From the NCBI RefSeq assembly GCF_019279795.1, contig NC_056730.1, positions 616,470,095 to 616,534,094 on the forward strand: a DNA stretch of 64,000 nt, given 5' to 3'. This document shows, one piece after another, positions 23,481-33,712 of this stretch. The translations under genes and the position numbers were made by a program. The DNA comes from Protopterus annectens. Lineage: Eukaryota > Chordata > Ceratodontiformes > Protopteridae. Below the pieces are notes generated by a model. That model worked only from the letters and a program-made list of their open reading frames with translations. It did no database searches and was not told the origin of the DNA. Numbering within the stretch: the first letter of the stretch is position 1; the number at the start of each line of letters is the position of its first letter.

Positions 23481-23857
23481 TTATATCTCACTCTGTTACA
23501 GTACATGCTCTGGTTACAGCTTGACAATATGGTGTTGTTGATGGGACATGCTTGGCTTATTACTCTCATAACAGTTTGGGGTGTTGCTAGAGTGACAGGT
23601 TTGTTCTTATAGATGTGTGACAATCAGTTGCATTTCTTGTTTGCAGCCTATATGTCTGGGATCATCCCATTGATTTCCAGGGGGACAAAGTGACAGGCAG
23701 AAGATACTGGCCAATTTACTGAAAATTCTGGACATATCTGTACAGTTGTGGGGTATGAATCTGTATGCAGACTACTACCACTCTCAGGATTTGAACCATG
23801 GCTGTGTGTGCTAAAAATACAACAGTTCACATCTTATTAAACAGGTAATGGAATGAT

Positions 23858-24165
23858 AGTTACACATCTGTGACCTTCCCTGTCCTCCTAGCTTCTTGGA
23901 TCCACTGATCCAAGAGATCCCTCTTTTGCCTCTTCAGGTTGGCATAGTGATGCCTGACCTGCTCACCAGTTAGGGGTATGCCAGTGGCACTGGTAAGGTC
24001 ATGGGCAAGACGGTCCCAGGCTTCCGCTTTATATTGGGAACCCTGGTACTGGCCCTGCAGCAGTCCCTGCTCATGGTCTTTGACAAGGAGTTCTGCCATG
24101 ACTCTGGACTCCTGGATGCCCCGGCACTACACCCAAAAGCACACACCCTCTCCCATTCCAGACAT
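23858..24165 (-). pseudogene. Myb-like Harbinger partner, exon 1 (copy 1)
   Basis: DNA-binding partner protein of the Harbinger type, minus strand. ATG at 24165-24163 corresponds to the ATG at 41045 in copy 2. A TAG at 24129-24127 (codon 13) stops the frame, after which it is open from about 24126 to 23863. The region after codon 22 has LLVKDHEQGLLQGQYQG, then a helix with W and LA, SATGIPLTGEQ, and a basic segment HYANLKRQKRDLL, a Myb/SANT-like trihelix pattern. The frame closes with TAA right at a GTAACT that replaces the GTAAGT donor of copy 2. Exon 2 of copy 2 has no counterpart here. Confidence 0.6.
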
Positions 24166-24714
24166 GGTGCCTGTAAGGGGAAGCTACAACCAGTTATGAG
24201 CTGTATTCCCACCTGTTGGGTTTAAATAGAGCCGATTTCCCACACTTTGATGTGATTGGATGGTTTTGAAAAGGCTGAGCTATGGGAAAACCTGCTTACC
24301 TAAGGTTGGCATTGTTTAAAGGGGTATACCAATGGGCAAATTGAGTTAGCTGGCCTACACATTGCTTACACCTACTATGCTGGCCTGTGCAATGCTTAGC
24401 ATTGCTTAATATTTAATTTGCATTCTATTTGCTTTTTGGCATTGATTTATTATTCATCACATGATATATATGTGTCTGGCATCCATAATTCACGTGTACA
24501 TAGACTGTATGGGGTCCTTGTGTTTATTAGGGGACTTCAGCACTTTATTACAATTACACCTCACATCTGGGCTTACTGCAGTACTCCAGTTCACATATTT
24601 ATGTTATGTAATAGGTTATAGAACATAATACTGTATATAGATTCCTTTCACATGTTCAGTTTGATTTTACTATAGTGAAGATTTGTTTGGTGATACCTCA
24701 ACCATCTGCATTGT
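24166..24714 (-). other. Upstream region of copy 1 Myb gene
   Basis: Noncoding. Collinear with 40510-41044 of copy 2 in inverted orientation, including a shared block with AACCAGTTATGAGCTG just before the ATG and a CCTTTAAAC/GTTTAAAGG-containing spacer. Possible promoter region; no convincing TATA box was identified. Confidence 0.5.
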
Positions 24715-25075
24715 TGTGATGGCTTAGTGGTTAACTACTGTGACTATAGTGTACAGGGTCCTGGGTTCAAGACAAACAAAGGCTGTTTATTTTGTTTCTG
24801 GCCAGAACAGCGGCTGTTGCATACAGAGTGATTAAGGCACTTTTAAGCACTTGTAAGTGGGTTTGCATGGGTTTGCACAAGGGTAAGCAATGCTAACCTC
24901 CAGTTAAATATGCTTACAGAGAGTAAGCTTCAATATTGCTCAACCTGTGTGCGCATTGCTTACCCCCATGCAAATGGGCTTAAACCCACTTACTAGTGCT
25001 TACATATGCTTACTACTGCTTAATAGTGCTTATACTTGCTTACTAGTGCTTACTCCCGCTTACCACTGCACTAAT
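24715..25075 (+). repeat. TAAGC foldback plus tRNA-like head, copy a
   Basis: The tRNA-like head has an A box TGGCTTAGTGG (24720-24730) and a B box GGGTTCAAGAC (24763-24773), then a conserved link (CTGTTTATTTTG...GGCAGAAC) and a foldback with TAAGC/GCTTA motifs. An inverted repeat of 12 bp pairs 24853-24864 with 24982-24993. Other copies lie at 40184-40510, 44815-45125 and 55955-56185. Likely a pol III-derived SINE fused to a hairpin sequence. Confidence 0.65.
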
Positions 25076-25147
25076 TTAGACAGTAATGTCTAATGGTTCT
25101 TGGGAAGGTGGGGGATTTGGAAGCTGTATGGAGTTATCATTCATTAT

Positions 25148-25170
25148 AGGTTCATAGGTTCATAGGTTGG
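25148..25170 (-). repeat. LINE 3' octamer tail
   Basis: TTCATAGG units in tandem (about 2.5 copies) at the 3' end of the element, read on the minus strand as ATGAACCT. CR1-clade elements typically end in short octamer repeats and not in poly-A. Confidence 0.65.
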
Positions 25171-25243
25171 TACCAGGCTATCAGCCCTAGGGCCTATGCA
25201 AGCCTAGCCATAACAATTCCCTGGATATTTCTACCCACAATAT

Positions 25244-25600
25244 TTACTTCTCTGGACCCCTGTCTAGCAGGGTGAATGACATGATCCCAGGGTTGAATTT
25301 CCTATCTCCCATCCAATCATCAAGGTTCCTTTTGAAGAGGGCCAATGAGGCGCTCTGCTTGACATGTATGGGGAGTCTCTGTGTCAGGAACCTATCCCTC
25401 CAGCATGTTTTGTTCATTGTGATGACAAGGTTTAGATCCCTGGAGCATGTGGCTCTGGGGGATTGGGATTTTCTTAAGTGGAGCATATCCAACAGCTCAG
25501 GGATTGACATGGCCTTGTATGTTAAGCAGAGATCGCCTCTGAGTACACAATATGCCACAGAGTATAGCTGGAGTTTTTTTAGATGGTCAGCATATGGCAT
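25244..25600 (-). pseudogene. LINE ORF2, C-terminal segment
   Basis: Last part of ORF2 in a frame different from the RT segment, so a frameshift lies between 25637 and 25600. It contains a YR.D...YK segment, RD.N.V, R..FLTQR.P and FKRNLDDW, the C-terminal pattern of CR1/L2 elements. It ends with a stop at 25244-25246, about 100 bp from the octamer tail. Confidence 0.7.
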
Positions 25601-25636
25601 CTGCTTTAGGCCTGTGATTGCTTTAGTAAGGTATTT

Positions 25637-27148
25637 CTATGGCCTTTCCAGCTGTTGCAGATGTCTTGTGAGGTACATACCAAATGGGGCATTATACTCT
25701 GTAATGGGTCTAATGAGGGATGAGTACAGTGGGACAATGACCTCCTTTTTTCTGGATGAAAAGCCCTTAGTGATGAGGTGTGCCACATAGAAGGATTTCC
25801 TGACTGTTGTGGCGATGTGGTTATTGAAAGTGAGACCACTGTCCAACTGTGTCCCTAAGTCTGTCATCACACTTTCGATGTTTAGTGTCCTTCCACCTAT
25901 GTGGTAATTCATGGGTACATGTTTTTTTCCAAAGGAGATAACTATACATTTCTTGGCATTAAGCTTAAGCCCATGGCTCTGGCACCAGGCATCTGTTTCT
26001 GTAAGGCCCTTTTGTAGAATATCCACATCATTTGGGGATTCAATAATGGCTCCCAGTTTGTAGTCATCTGCAAACTTTTTTAGCCAGAGTCCCTTAGTGT
26101 TGGCCTGTACTTCAGAGAAGTAGATGCCAAACAAGAGTGGTCCCAGGACTGAACCCTGAGGTACTCCACTTGTCACTTGTCTGGAGCTGGATTTGGAGTC
26201 GGCTACTTTTACAGTCTGGGTTCTGTCAGTAAGCTAGTTGGCAACCTATAGAGTGATGTAGGGATTTATGCCCAGCTTAGTACATTTATCTATGATTACA
26301 GAGTGGGGGATGGTGTTGAAGGCCTTGGCGAGGTCCAGATAGGCTGTGTGGACTGCCTTACACTCGGCCACAGCTCCGGAGACTGATTTGAAGAAGTCAA
26401 TCAGATTCAGGAGACAAGATCGGCCCTTCACAAACCCAAACTGGGTGAGGTCCTGTGTTTGAAGGTTGCCATTGTCTTTGTTTATAAGTTCCATGATAAT
26501 GTGTTCCATGAGCTTGCAGATCAGGCTTGTTAGATTGATGGGATGGTAGTTCCCGGGATCCAAGGTGAATCCCCCCTTGTAGAGTGGGATAACTGTAGCT
26601 GTGCACCACTCAGTGGGCACAAAGCCTGAGGTGAGGCTATGATTAAACATGACACTTAGGTGAGGTGCCAGCTCATTTTGTAGTTCATGTAGTACACAGC
26701 CTGGGATGTCATCTGGTCCCATGGCTGCTGTATTCTTAGCTTTGGAGAGTGCAGGTTTTACCTGTGTGGTCGTAATTACCGGAATTTGGCAATCTTTTGG
26801 TATTGAGATGGGCCCTTTAGGGGGTGAGAGAGTGTTGAAGTTGGCACTAAATCGATCTGCCAGGATATTGGCAATATCCTTGGGATCAGTATATTTAATG
26901 CCATTCTGTTGTAGCTCAGAGCAGATCTCAGCATTGCCATTTAGATTCTTGACATAACTATAGAATGCCTTGTGGTTGTCTTTGGAATCTTCAGCAATTT
27001 TATTTTCATAACTAGCTTTTGAGGATTTTATGTGGGATCTCTGCTTCTTACTGAGGCTGGTAAGGGAGTTTTTTGCATCCTGGGATTTTCCTCTTTTCTG
27101 CAACAGTTTCTTCCTTCTGTTGTATAGTTTGCTTATAGCGGGGACCAC
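25637..27148 (-). pseudogene. LINE ORF2, reverse transcriptase
   Basis: RT domain in one frame, broken by two TAG codons at 26246-26248 and 26234-26236. Visible motifs are GPDDIPG (finger), a P.EW...VIPL.KGG segment, YLDLAKAFNTI (motif A; the second Asp seen in many relatives is Asn here), SGVPQGSVLGPLLF (motif B region, about 26135-26170), FADD (26063-26074, catalytic) and LKLNAKKC. The frame differs from the endonuclease segment, with a shift between 27133 and 27148. Confidence 0.85.
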
Positions 27149-28038
27149 CAGATTGGCTTCCTTTTTCTGGAGAAGAGCATCTTGGTTCTATTTGGGATGA
27201 CACGATTCATGCACAAGTGGATGTGCTCGTACAGTGCCTTAGTGTAGGATTCTGCATTTGAAATGTCAGATCCCGTCTGCATGGGTGTCGTGATGTTTGT
27301 CACTTCTGACTTCAGTAGCATGAAGTTGGCTGTGGAGAAGTTTTTTAAGGATGTTTCCTTACTGGAGGTTGGGGGTGGGATGTGGATATCAAGGGTGATT
27401 TGCTTATGGCCAGACCTGACCAATGAGGGGGTGACCACTGGTGTGGAGCATCTATCTCCCATGTTGGTAATGACCAGGTCTAGGATATTGGAGCCCCTGG
27501 TGGGACAATGGATTATTTGATCCAGGGTGTTGGAATTTATGAATTCCAAGATCCGTTGGGAAAAGGAGTTGGTACCCGAGTAGTTTTCTGAGTTAATGGC
27601 AGGGTAGTTGAAATCACCCAGTATTTGGGTGTTTGGTTGTATCTTAACATTTTCCAGTATGTTTAGAAAGGTGTAGTGAGAATCTTTGCGCATGGTGGGG
27701 GATCTGTAGCAAACTACAATTTGGATAGCAGTCTTACCTAGTGTTAGTTGCACCTGGAGAATTTCAGATACATTGTGTTGGGCAACTAGCCTGCAGGTGT
27801 GAATATCCTTGGTGAATATGGACACTCCTCCACCTTTAGTGTTTCGGTCTTGGTTTTGTGGCCAAAAAGTGTGGTAAGAGTTGTAGCCTGGTATTGCAGG
27901 GATGCTCTCTGGAGCCTTGAACCAGGTCTCAGTTACTGCACAGATATCAATGTTCTCCATTTTTAGGAGTGCCTCGAGAGAGTGCATTTTGAGGTTTAAA
28001 CATCTAGCATTGAGAAGCATTAACTTCAGATTTTGCAT
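27133..28038 (-). pseudogene. LINE ORF2, apurinic-type endonuclease
   Basis: Endonuclease/exonuclease/phosphatase domain that nicks target DNA for target-primed reverse transcription. Motifs in order are LNAR.LNLK (Asn 10), TETWF (Glu 37), GGGVSIF (about residues 69-75), GDFNYP (Asp 142, Asn 144), a NILDLV segment, and SGH at 209-211. The family usually has SDH there, so the aspartate appears replaced by glycine. Uninterrupted for 301 codons. Confidence 0.85.
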
Positions 28039-28049
28039 GCTTGTATCTG

Positions 28050-28649
28050 TTATGGTGGTGGTTTTATCCTTTGAACCTTGCCTAAAAAAGGCACTATAGG
28101 GGTGGCAAGAGCTTTAGTTAGTAACCTGAATCCAAGGGGTGACAGGTGCAGACCATCTCTGGCAAAGCATCGTGGTTTGTCGATCATGTCTTCCCAGGCA
28201 GACAAATATTGGATCCCCTTTGAATGACACCAGAAGCTTAGCCAATTGTTGAAGTCAATCATTTTGTCCTTATACTGTGGTATCATTCTGGGTGAAGGCA
28301 GGATGCTACTCAGGGCAAGGGTCATACCTGCCTGGGCCACATGATCCAGGAGCTCTTCCATGTCTCTTTTCATGTAGTCCAGGGAGGTACATCTCAAGTC
28401 ATTAACTCCAGCATAGACAATGACAGAGTCGTATTTGTACTTGTTGTGGAGTGACTTGAGTGCATGCATTATGTGGTGGATCCTGGCACCTGACTGGCAG
28501 CTGACTGTAATTTTCTCCTTGTTCAGCCTGGTGAGTGGGACATCAGTGTGCCTGACTATAGAGTCAACTATGACTAAAGTGTTGGGTACATTGTCTTGCC
28601 TTAGGGGCTGTTGTTGGGTTGCACACCAGTGTTGTTTGCTATGTGTCAC
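28050..28649 (-). CDS. LINE ORF1, SGNH/GDSL esterase-like domain
   Basis: ORF1 of CR1/L2-type elements can carry an esterase (SGNH hydrolase) domain whose role in retrotransposition is unclear. Visible blocks are VDSIVRH at residues 28-34, in the place of the GDS nucleophile block (Ser 30 kept, Gly replaced by Val); SGAR at 53-56; GVND at 81-84; and DGLH at 165-168 with His 168. The first codon of the open stretch is GTG, and the true start lies upstream in a shifted frame. Ends 11 bp before ORF2. Confidence 0.75.
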   Translation of the reverse strand: MTHSKQHWCATQQQPLRQDNVPNTLVIVDSIVRHTDVPLTRLNKEKITVSCQSGARIHHIMHALKSLHNKYKYDSVIVYAGVNDLRCTSLDYMKRDMEELLDHVAQAGMTLALSSILPSPRMIPQYKDKMIDFNNWLSFWCHSKGIQYLSAWEDMIDKPRCFARDGLHLSPLGFRLLTKALATPIVPFLGKVQRIKPPP

Positions 28650-28650
28650 T

Positions 28651-28845
28651 TTAATTTGTGATTGGTGTTTGTTTGCATTTCGGCTTCAGAGGTCCTTGTT
28701 GCTTGGGCAGGTTAATGTTAAGGACCTCCGCATATGTGGGTTTAGTGTTGCTATGTGTGGGTGTTGATGGTGTGGGTTTTGAAGGGCTATGAGTTGCTTT
28801 CCATTTGTATCCCTGATTCTTGTGTACATATACTGTATGGGGCAT
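28651..28845 (-). pseudogene. LINE ORF1, N-terminal segment in shifted frame
   Basis: A proline, serine and lysine-rich stretch ending KCKQTPITN, directly preceding the esterase segment but in another frame, so a single indel near 28650-28665 probably separates them. The first 10-12 codons may come from the host module and not from the LINE. No domain; basic, as expected for an ORF1 N-terminus. Confidence 0.45.
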
Positions 28846-29062
28846 ATGCGATTATCTGTGGACTTTGCAACATTATGACACTGACACCTCACATCTGCAT
28901 TTAATGCAGTACTCCAAATTCACAAATATATGTTATTTAGTAGGTTATGCAACTAAAAATATTGGTCATAAAGTGATTTGACATGACAAATGGAATGTGC
29001 TGCAGTGAGACTCAAACTGGGAATGACTGCTCGTAAGGCAAATTCTCTGCCCATTACACTAT
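28812..29062 (-). repeat. tRNA-derived SINE, copy 1
   Basis: Minus-strand counterpart of 39975-40184: a tRNA-like head (29062 down to about 28986) with A-box-like TAGTGTAATGGG and B-box-like GTTTGAGTCTC, then a shared body containing TTATGAA or its equivalent. It ends where the LINE begins. Confidence 0.6.
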
Positions 29063-29099
29063 TGCTATATTGCATCATTTGCATATATCTTGCTTTTTA

Positions 29100-29522
29100 T
29101 CCTCTTCTGCCATTTAAGTTGCATTAACCATAGCTAAGTGATGGGCAAACCCGTGCACCTATGCAGCTATGGTTAATTTTAATCTGTGTCATAAAAAAAT
29201 AAAGTATCTTTATATTTATTGTGTTAACTATTGCTCTTGTACACGTGGGGGGATGTTGCTGGGAGTATGTGGACTCCTATGAGCAGTCTCGCTCATTCTT
29301 TTAGGACTTTCTGCTGTTCTTCTTTGCAGGGGAGTGTAGAGTGCAAAGCTCTCAGACACACCTCCTGCACTCTTACATGCTCTGTGTAAGTTTAGGAGCT
29401 CAGGCAGCGCACCTTCATTAATATGCATTGCACGCTGCCGTCCTGCTCCTAAATGGCCGCTTCCGTGCAGGACTAAGCTAGTCCTGCATGGAAGAATAGT
29501 AAATCCGGGGGTTTGATTTCCA
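29100..29522 (-). repeat. Hairpin MITE module, copy 1
   Basis: Inverted match of 39530-39945. It holds a strong hairpin of TGCAGGACTA paired with TAGTCCTGCA (about 29456-29480) and a second one of AACCATAG paired with CTATGGTT (about 29127-29175). The edge at 29510-29522 is GTAAATCCGGGGG. Noncoding. It interrupts an L1-like fragment. Confidence 0.65.
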
Positions 29523-30110
29523 TTTTCTAGTAAATATTTTTTGACGGCCACCATAATTAGACTCAGCAAGGCCTTACTATGTCTAGGCAATTCTGATTCT
29601 GTGTCACAGCTCAAAAAATCATTCCCTTAGTTGCATCAATTTGCTCACCCAGTATCTTTGACAGAGTATTCTGCAGGGAATCTTTATAGTCTGCCAACTC
29701 ATTACATGCCCCAAAAATATTTCCCAATTACATCTTTCTTCCCCATCACAACTTCAACATGTGCTGTCTACCTGAGGAAACATTCTTTGGAGTCTACTTG
29801 GGGTATAAAAATACCTATGTAGACACTTCCAAGCAAACATACTAAATCTTCCAGATATTGTTGCATATTTGGGAAACATACATATATCCTCTCATTGTTT
29901 CTTTGTGAATTGCTTATCCAGTCTCTTTTCCCAATCCTTTCTAAACTCATCTGATTGATTCTTATAGTTATCATTCAATATTTTGTCTGCTATACTAATT
30001 ATTCCTTTTTTTAACAGCAACTTATGTTCAAGATTTTATTAAAAACTCTACCAGTGTTCGTCTTTCATTTTGGCTACCCCTATTTCTTTCTCTTTGCTTA
30101 TAATCTGATA
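29523..30110 (-). pseudogene. L1/Tx1-type LINE ORF2, C-terminal fragment
   Basis: Minus-strand reading gives a W-rich C-terminal ORF2 pattern: FRKDWEKRLD, then SGRFSMFAWKCLHRYFYTP (the family has K.L.RWYLTP), RLQRMFP, and a Cys pair around CDGEE, then a K.LLSLIMVAVKKYL ending that resembles the last helix of L1 ORF2. Stops and small shifts are present. It is cut by the hairpin MITE at 29522, so the rest of the 3' end is displaced or lost. Confidence 0.6.
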
Positions 30111-30299
30111 GTATATAGCTCTTTTTATTATCTTATCCAAGTTCTTTGGGTAAATGGCTTGCCCATAATGGAATCTGAACACTGCAGTTGTCCTAGGCAT
30201 GTAAGGAACAAAGAGCCTGAGGATACAAAATCATTTTATAGGATAAATTAATGGGTCACTACAGCTATCCAAAACTATTTCATGGCCCCTTCCTCTATG

Positions 30300-32040
30300 A
30301 TCAGCTTCAGATCAGCAAATCCATATATGTACAGATGTCTGCATAATCAATACACTGGCCCAAGAAAGAGAGAGCAATATCTTGCTTACCCCAAATGTTC
30401 CCTAATACATGCAACAAAATAAAATGGCCCAGACCACTTAAGTGTGATAATCCTGAGTCATAGCAAAGATGTCCTTCAATATGAAACCCTAGTAATGAAC
30501 TGCATGTTGGTTTCTTGGCATCTGGAGGCCTGCCTAATGTTTTCTCCCATCCTTTTAATAACCTGGACACAGACCTGTCCTTGGTATCATTATAAATACC
30601 TAGGCTCTTTGACACAAATCTAATTTCTACAAGATGGGCCTGAATGGACTTGGTAGACTCTTTACAATAGAATCTATGAATGATATATCTGGAAACTAGT
30701 AATGGTGACCACTGTCTTTCCTGAGTAGGCACAGTTGAATCAAAACTTCAAAAGTCCCAGAAAGCAGTGCATTGGCCTTTTTAGTGCTGACCACCTAGCA
30801 GTCACTGATAAAGGCCCTCATCACTCCTTGCCAAGCATCTATAGTTCCTGAGGGATGGCCATGGGATTGGGATGAGATTCTATAGCCAATATATAAAGAA
30901 GAAGAATCTGTAAATGAGAAAGAACATTGGCAGCCTTATTAATACTACTCAGAATGTGTCTGCCCTTGAAAGACAAATTAATCTGAGGGCTATGTAACAC
31001 TGACACTCTGAGCAGGGACTGTGCTCATCTATATTTTGAGGTGTTTTTTTGTTGAGGATGTGAAACACTGCCAAGTTGCTGGAATGAAATAAAACTCTTT
31101 GATTTCAAAACAAATACTGCCAGACCACTGTGGGCAACCATATCAGCATGAGCTTCAGGAAGCTAATGTCTTTTTTCATACTCTCTGACCAAGACGAGGG
31201 CCAAGGAGTTGAAAAAATTGACTTCCATAAATAGCATTCATAACTAACCCTCTTGCTGCATCAGTAAACAGATGCAATATCAGTGAAGAAGTCCACTTCT
31301 CCTACCAGAAGACAATGTTGTAATTAACCAAAAAATGTCTCTACGCATGCCATCGTTCACTCTTGATATCACTCGCACCCAGTGATGTTTCTGTTGCCAA
31401 CCTTTCAAGAAGGTGGACATTGACCTGGTGCTTTCCTGTGGCTATGCCAGAAGAACTCCATAATTTCTCAAGCCCTCACCTTCTTTGCCTCCCAAAACTT
31501 ATAAATGTCTACTCTCAAATGTAACAGCTTACTGTGAGGCAAGCAGAAGTAGGAGGATTCTGCACTGAGTTTCAAACTCAAAACATTCAAGACCTTCATG
31601 GGTCCTACAACTTTTTCCCTCACTAGAGGGACTCCCAGCTCCTGACACAGACTGATAGAAGTCTCAGGACCTGCCCTAATGCCCTGCTCCCAATTGCCTA
31701 CACCAGGAAGTCACCTCCTTATAATCCTGATAGTATCATACAGTGATGCATGCTGTACTTTGGTGTCTTTCAGATCAATGCAATAATTAAATTAAAATCT
31801 CTGTGAAAAGGATAGGTAGTGAATAAGTCAGTACTCTCCTTCTTTATTTTTGGGGATTAGGCCTAAAGAAGAGTGAAGAACTGAAATGGAGTAGAATCAA
31901 AAGAACCCATGATTCTATCTGCTTACTAAACAAATCCATATCTACTTGCCCTTTGCTTATTATGGAACTCAAATTCTTGCTAATTATGTTAGAGGGGGTA
32001 GACATAGATTTCAGGGAAAAGCAACAGCAAATCCTGTCAA
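30300..32040 (-). pseudogene. DIRS/Ngaro-like retrotransposon: RT, RNase H, tyrosine recombinase remnants
   Basis: Minus-strand order matches DIRS-type elements. GLIPKNKEGEY then LIHYLS (about 31830-31865) is the RT finger motif, and a degraded palm and thumb follow, including a LGVPL..EK.VGP segment near 31620-31660. An FHS.NLAVFHILNKKT segment (about 31040-31090) is the RNase H end, followed by an INLSFKGRHIL-type segment (about 30945-30985). The tyrosine-recombinase part (30307-30732) shows SVSRLLKGWEKT and a downstream D.KKP. The C-terminal catalytic R-H-R-Y part was not found. Many stops; inactive. Confidence 0.65.
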
Positions 32041-33232
32041 AATTTCTCACTTAGCCAGCACAAGGGATTAGAACACAACAGGTCAAACAACACCCTAAGT
32101 TTGATTAGACAATGGGAAGCATTACCACCACTGAAGAGCTTTAACAGCTAAGTCTCCAGTTGCCCCTGATTGAACTGGCACCTTGACCTGTGTCAGATTC
32201 TGTCACAGGTTGCTGCAAATCAGCATTAACTGCTGGAGGAGATGAAGCCTGACTATATTTGGCTCAGCACTAATACCTGTGTAGTCCTTGTCCAAAAAAG
32301 AGCAAATATGCCCAAAAACAGCAAGTCGGCCAAATGCAATGACCATTATTGAAAGTCCAACATGCCTTCTGTTTCATTCTGGCCTCTATAAGACCCTAGG
32401 TTGGGGAGATGTAGGGCAATCAATTGTCATGCCAAGCCATGAAATGTATGCATCTCCTTCCACTTCAATGACATGTTAACCACTTTCAGCTTCATAAATA
32501 TCTAGTCATACCAGTGCTAAGCCATTCTATCTTTGAAATGATAAACTTACCGGATGGTAAGAAAGTAAGTCAAAATGGGGAGTACTTCTTGGGGAATGAC
32601 AGCCATGAAACAGCAAAAGCCCTCCATTCTATTGCCCCTTTCACAAAAAGAAATGCTTCCAGCCCAGCCATCTGGAATTTTGTAAATGATTCCATGTCAT
32701 TTGTGAATATTGATATGATTCATACAGAAGTGTGTGTAAAGGTGTAAAGTACTGAGCTAAATGCCCTGCTGGCTTAGAATAGAAATGTATATAAACTATT
32801 GTAATTGTGTAAATGTATATGTTTAACAGTAGAAACTAGAACATAGAGGGCTAACTTGCAAAACTTCAAGAAAATAAGTTAAAATTAAATTGTTTTACGA
32901 TTGTGCTACAAAAGTTCTTTCCCAGTTTCAGTTCAGTAGCAGACACAATGTCTAGAGCTGGAATTTTTTTTATTGTCTAGAGCTGGAAATTTGAATTGTC
33001 TTGGAAGAGAAGTAATTACTAGGTTTGAGATTCAGAAGTGTTTTATAGTTTTATGACTTTCAGGGGCTTCAAACATCTGAGCGATATGTATTTTTCACAC
33101 AGAGATGTTAAATTCTGTTAGTTCCTGACAAAGGGGGCTTAGCTTGGGAACTAAAGTCAGGTGACAAAAAGTGATGTCATCCAAGCTAACCCAGCAGTAA
33201 TATTTGAGATTAATTTAAGAATTCTCTCAGAG
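32041..33232. other. Noncoding; possible LTR-like sequence
   Basis: No protein motif. A 16-17 bp direct repeat (TGTCTAGAGCTGGAA) occurs at about 32948 and 32973. The stretch from about 32737 to 33620 has a promoter/poly-A-like layout (TATATAAAC, later ATTATTTATTATTAAATA), but no matching second LTR was seen. Confidence 0.35.
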
Positions 33233-33259
33233 AAAGAGAGAGAGAGAGAGAGAGAGAGC
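33233..33259. repeat. (GA)n microsatellite
   Basis: About 14 GA units. Confidence 0.9.
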
Positions 33260-33674
33260 AAGAGGGCATTTTGTATCTTGTCTTTGACCTAGAAACATCC
33301 ACTCATCACCACCTTCTGCACTTGCCTTGCTGTAAGTAAGTTTTAGGGCATAGTAACCCTTTTATATTCAGATAGGAATATAGTAAAGTATAGTTTAGAT
33401 GTTTTCATTATTTATTTGAGACTGTCCTGCTATTTTGTTTTAAATATTTCCTGTGATTTTGAACTCTGAAGTAACTGTGTTTGTGTACTGAGTATTTTCT
33501 CGTTCTTTTATTATTTATTATTAAATATATTTAAACCTATCTTTGTGGCTGATATTTGTGAGCCATATTTAAGTTCTTAGCGTACTTGTATATGTATTTG
33601 GTGACACTGTACAGGCCATCCTAAATAGCCTTGCTCTTGGTCAGACTACCATTTGTATAATAGTAACATTACAC

Positions 33675-33712
33675 AGCTACTTAAGGCCCTTTGCTAAGGG
33701 CCTTAAGTAGCT
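33675..33712. repeat. Perfect 15-bp inverted repeat
   Basis: AGCTACTTAAGGCCC (33675-33689) pairs perfectly with 33698-33712 across an 8-nt loop. No T-run follows, so a terminator reading is not supported. The rest of 33260-34300 has no recognised gene. Confidence 0.85.

Larger units (their letters stand above)
22560..23705 (-). repeat. 0.65-kb tandem duplication inside composite unit, copy 1
   Basis: Sequences around 22646 and 23300 are direct copies offset by about 655 bp and alignable over about 490 bp. Each contains an exon-like start on the minus strand (acceptor CACAG before GT) and a 61-63 residue open frame ending CCxCSE. The same internal duplication is present in copy 2 (42050-43200), so it predates the spread of the unit. 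Confidence 0.75.
25144..28845 (-). mobile_element. CR1/L2-type LINE, near full length
   Basis: Minus-strand non-LTR retrotransposon with ORF1 (esterase-like), ORF2 (endonuclease, RT) and a short 3' end with an octamer tail. It has a few frameshifts and stops but is far less decayed than the LINE at 8.7-11.1 kb, so it is a younger insertion. It sits between the SINE module and TAAGC module of the composite unit, which are adjacent in the inverted copy at 40184. The 5' end is near 28812-28845. Confidence 0.85.
22001..29522 (-). mobile_element. Composite Harbinger-type unit, copy 1 (minus), interrupted by LINE
   Basis: Read on the minus strand from 29522 down: hairpin MITE module, tRNA-derived SINE, then a LINE insertion (25144-28812 or slightly beyond), TAAGC foldback module, unique spacer, Myb-like exon, and an intron region with a 0.65-kb tandem duplication, ending in the assembly gap. 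The same modules in the same order and relative orientation occur at 39530-43745 on the plus strand. Copy 1 lacks the segment that holds exon 2 in copy 2 (about 41350-41925). The outer edge at 29522 is the sequence around CCCCCGGATTTAC on the minus strand. Confidence 0.7.

Noticed and set aside
32737-33620. An LTR of an unrecognised retrotransposon
   Set aside because: Promoter and poly-A-like signals exist, but no second LTR, primer-binding site or internal coding region could be shown.
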